From positions 27,498,811 to 27,562,810 of the forward strand of contig NC_045128.1 in NCBI RefSeq assembly GCF_007655135.1: DNA of 64,000 bases, given 5' to 3'. Below the pieces are notes generated by a model that saw nothing but the letters and a program-made list of their open reading frames with translations, had not been told where the DNA came from and made no database searches. The stretch is from Punica granatum (taxonomy: Eukaryota > Streptophyta > Magnoliopsida > Myrtales > Lythraceae). Positions 61,159 to 64,000 of this stretch are shown here, in pieces. How positions within the stretch are numbered: the stretch's first letter is position 1; every line of letters begins with the position of its first letter. The translations under genes were made by a program, and so were the position numbers.

Positions 61159-61579
61159 ATGATAATGGTTTCTCCAAAGGACATTTCATCCTATTCATTA
61201 TCTTGTTTATAATTGGGATGAAGGAGGGAGCCTCGCCGTATCCTAGAACATACGTTACGATTAAAAACTTCTTGTGTGGAGGCTAGACCTCACGGTCCAC
61301 TGCAAGTACAAGGATGACGATCTCGGCTCGCGCCCACTTCATCAAGGTGATTGTTACTAGTTTAGTTTCCATCCGAATATTTGGAGGACGACATTGTTCT
61401 TCTGCAGCCTTGCATGGACTGATCAATTATACTATTACGACATATATGTTCAAGACAGGGACCAATACCGATGTGATGTCTGCTTATGGGGCATGAAATC
61501 AGCGGGCCCGTGCTTGCCCAATCCTGAAACTGGGACGTATAATCTTTGTGATCAGTGGAACCCGCCATCTAAATTTTGA
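61159..61579 (+). pseudogene. S-protein homologue, copy 3, multiply disrupted
   Basis: Orthologue, in unit 2, of the intact gene at 23362. One base is missing after ATGGTTTC (about 61171), so the signal peptide frame stops early. Further in-frame stops replace codons in the mature region (GGCTAG at about 61281-61286 and TACTAG near 61354-61359). The 3' half, including FFCSLAW, RCDVCLW and SAGPCLPNPETG, is still well preserved, so decay is recent. It ends TGA 61577-61579, the ancestral stop lost in copy 1. Confidence 0.88.
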
Positions 61580-61934
61580 TTATTCTCTGAATATAAATTT
61601 TCATCTTTCTTGTAAAACTATGATAATGCACTTCATCATTGAATATCGAGATTTATGAGTTAAGAAGCGTACTAGGATCGTAAAATGATTATCAATCGAT
61701 GGAAGGGTCAGATTTATAGTGTCTATGCAAGATTAGTCCGGACGATGATGTCAATCCCAAATCTTTCATTGCCAGGCACTCTATGTTCTAATATTTCGAT
61801 AACAAGGAAGGGCTACCAGTCTAGTATTGGATGGGTGAACACCCAAAAACCAACCAAAAGAACCGAAAACATAATCTACTAATCTAGTGAAGGATTAATT
61901 AGGATTTTATTTGAAAATAAAATAAACATTCAGG
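61580..61934. other. SPH 3' flank, unit 2
   Basis: Matches 23821-24152 and 30932-31380. No gene. Confidence 0.6.
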
Positions 61935-62885
61935 GTAATGCTACTGCGATTGGCTAGCAAAAACAACCATGGTTGTTCTTTCCTTAGTCGTTAATCCCAT
62001 TATGTAAGATCCGGGCCGCACACATGTCCAAGATCTTTTTACTTTAAGATTAATCCTCTCATAATTTGACTATCAATATTTTCGACCACGCATCTTCTGG
62101 ACAACGCTCGATCAGGCCCATGAACGATTCAATCTGATCCAATTCGATATGAAACCGAACTGAAATATACCGATTCAATCAAATAAATAAAAAATTTATT
62201 TAAAACTTTAAAAACAAGGAATAAAAGAAAAAGGAATAATAAAACAATAAAATAAACAATTCGATACAAATGCAACAAACAGATATATATGTGTGTGTGT
62301 GTGTGTACACTTAAACACCAAAAAATAAAACGAGCCACCACGAGTTTTATTCCCGCGGCTAAATAATCCCCCTTGAAGCCTCAAATCTTAGGCCTCGTGC
62401 TTTCTTCTCGCGATTTCCCCGAAAACATGAATTTCTGTGTGGTCCGGCAAAATTTTATCGGCTCGTGCCATGGGACGGTAGGAGAAGTCCTCACAAACTC
62501 TAATTCGACGCAGGTCAGTTGTTCCGTTCCAGTTCTGCTGGATTTTTTCAATGTTGTATCGAATTGCTAATTCTCTCTTTAGGTTGGAAGTCAACTCGGG
62601 GATGAGCTTGACTGTTCAGCGCGTGTTTGAGCTCTTTCTGGTGGTGTGGTTTTCGATTGAAGAAGCTGAGGATTTGTGGAGTTAGCGGATTGTCAAGTTT
62701 TCCGTGTGTCTCAAGTTCACAGAAGTGATCAAGCATGGTCAAGAAGATACGTACTCGAAAATATTGATAATCAAGTTATGAGGGGTGATTATTAAAGGAA
62801 AAAGATCTTGGATGCGTGAACAACCTAGATCTTATCTAACGAGATCTAACGGCAGAAAATAGCTAGCCAACCACTCTATAATCTC
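61935..62885. mobile_element. Long-TIR MULE-like element 2, unit 2
   Basis: Counterpart of 24153-25093; left end GTAATGCTACTGCGATTGG, right end near GCTAGCCAACCACTCTATAATC with an internal deletion in the right TIR. The interior (62340-62700) keeps the GC-richer segment and adds 38 bp (around 62476-62515) that unit 1 lacks, ending GACGCAGGTCAG, which resembles a splice junction. A possible Pack-MULE cargo. Confidence 0.65.
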
Positions 62886-63331
62886 CAAAATAGTCATTGA
62901 TTTTAATATATATCTAAAAAAATCGGTTTGTGCGAGGAAATATTGTCTGGTGCTTGTTATTTAGCACAAATGACGAAATTATATCATAATATTGATTGGT
63001 AAAGCATAATAAAAATATACAAAATTTCATGTCCTTATATCTCTCATATTCCACTCTTTTTATTTAACAATCAATCAAATATATAATATATAAAGCCTTG
63101 GGTAATCACCAGAGGCTACCACCATGCACATTTGGCAAAATTGAGCATTCTCATGCATTTGTAGCCACCATCCACATTCATTAGTGATATGCATTAAGTA
63201 CCTATTGTGAATGACATAATTTTAATGGCATAAATATTTGATTTCATAATCAAATATTCAATATCATATTATTATTACTATTATATCAAATGTTGTGGAA
63301 ACAATTGCTGTAGTGAAAACTAATAATAACA

Positions 63332-63384
<53 letters not shown>

Positions 63385-64000
63385 CAAATGTTGTAGACAG
63401 AAACAATTGCTGGAGTGAAAAATAATAATAACAATTGCTGGAGTCAAATATTTTCATAGCTTTCACCAAATGAAATAATTGTTGGGGACAAAATAATAAT
63501 AATAATAATAATGAAATAATTAATTGGGATAAAAGTAATTATTTGATAATGTTTAAGTTTAAAAATCTCTCATAATTTTATAGAAATGTTAGTGATTGTT
63601 TTATGTTTCATATTCACAATTATTCACATTTAAATTTCCTACTCTACTGATAATATGTTAATTTGGTATTTTATGTAAATAACTTACAAAAAAAAAAGAT
63701 GAGTGAAAAGTTGTGCTAGACTTAAGAAATGAAATCTATTATGTAATATTTTAAAAATCATAATTTCAAGTATCACAAGATAATGCAATGATTAAATTTA
63801 GATTTACGATTTATGAAGACAAATTTTGATTCGTTATTTTATCCAATTCACCAATTAAATGCATCATTCTAAATATTTATAACTTTGGAGATATCCGCAA
63901 ATTATCTTACAAAAAATTCATAAAATACATATTTACAAAATAAGATTTGATTTTTTTTCCTATTAAGTAAGTGATAATTCATAGAGATTTCCTCATAAAT
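62886..64000. repeat. Start of a third tandem unit
   Basis: Sequence from 62886 to 63074 matches 181-365 of unit 1 and 31559-31745 of unit 2. Similarity is then interrupted by a Helitron whose internal end (about 63945-64000) again matches 440-490 of unit 1 and 34890-34940 of unit 2. Unit 3 therefore begins here. Whether it contains another RDR1 cannot be seen. Confidence 0.75.
63075..64000 (+). mobile_element. Non-autonomous Helitron in unit 3, 3' end beyond the window
   Basis: Starts TCAAATATATAATATAT after an A (63074). Matches the reverse complement of 44526-45429 along its length, including the AACATAATTTTAATGGCATA region and the AAGTTGTG and TTAAATGTGAATA-type blocks, plus an ATT microsatellite (63330-63385). 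It reaches the CCTATTAAGTAAGTGATAAT segment that lies just before the 3' hairpin, so only about 50 bp should be missing. Confidence 0.75.

Larger units (their letters stand above)
31368..62885. repeat. Tandem segmental duplication, unit 2
   Basis: Direct repeat of unit 1 in the same orientation. Differences from unit 1 are a 3.06-kb solo LTR (31779-34840), a roughly 5.5-kb extra block (43468-48935), a MITE (52898-53209), other small indels, and absence of the SABATH gene, the second SPH copy and the third long-TIR element. Similarity is high in RDR1 exons and clear but gapped in the non-coding parts. Confidence 0.9.

Noticed and set aside
63330..63385. Regularly spaced repeat suggesting a CRISPR-like array
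   Set aside because: It is a plain ATT trinucleotide microsatellite with no spacers, in plant DNA.

Overview
The window is plant nuclear DNA, probably from a eudicot. It is AT-rich, has GT-AG introns, and carries RDR1, SABATH methyltransferase and S-protein-homologue (SPH) genes among MITEs, MULE-type transposons, Helitrons and a long solo LTR. I cannot name the species. There are no bacterial features.

The main structure is a tandem segmental duplication. Position 1 aligns with 31368, and homology continues (with indels) to about 62880, so the repeat period is about 31.4 kb. At about 62886 the sequence re-enters the same landmark a third time (matching about 181 and 31559), so a third unit begins at the right edge. 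Each unit runs: short flank; RDR1 on the minus strand; degenerate gene-like fragments; a reiterated 350-bp-type repeat; a long LTR-like non-coding block; Helitron-derived AT-rich DNA; an SPH gene or relic behind a MULE; then further MULEs.

Unit 1 (1-31367) has an intact 4-exon RDR1 (977-5758), an intact SPH gene (23362-23820), three related long-TIR elements (22118-23258, about 24153-25093, about 25111-26268), a 3-exon SABATH methyltransferase (28271-29651) and a broken SPH copy (30213-30931). Unit 2 (31368-62885) has a second intact RDR1 (35413-39972), a 3.06-kb solo LTR near its left edge (31779-34840), an extra roughly 5.5 kb in the middle (43468-48935, with a full-length non-autonomous Helitron), an SPH pseudogene (61159-61579) and two MULEs. 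It lacks the SABATH gene and the second SPH copy. Unit 3 begins with a Helitron insertion (63075 to the window end) at the position where units 1 and 2 keep only a Helitron 3' stub.

The functional genes I can support are two RDR1 paralogues (small-RNA amplification and antiviral silencing), one SABATH carboxyl/N-methyltransferase and one secreted SPH protein. They do not form a pathway; they share a locus that has been duplicated and then filled with transposons. Because the units are paralogous, each supplies empty-site evidence for insertions in the other, and many indels can be read directly. The strongest points for follow-up are the RDR1 tandem array (possibly continuing beyond the window), a transition-biased set of substitutions in RDR1 copy 1, and the exact target-site duplications of several elements.
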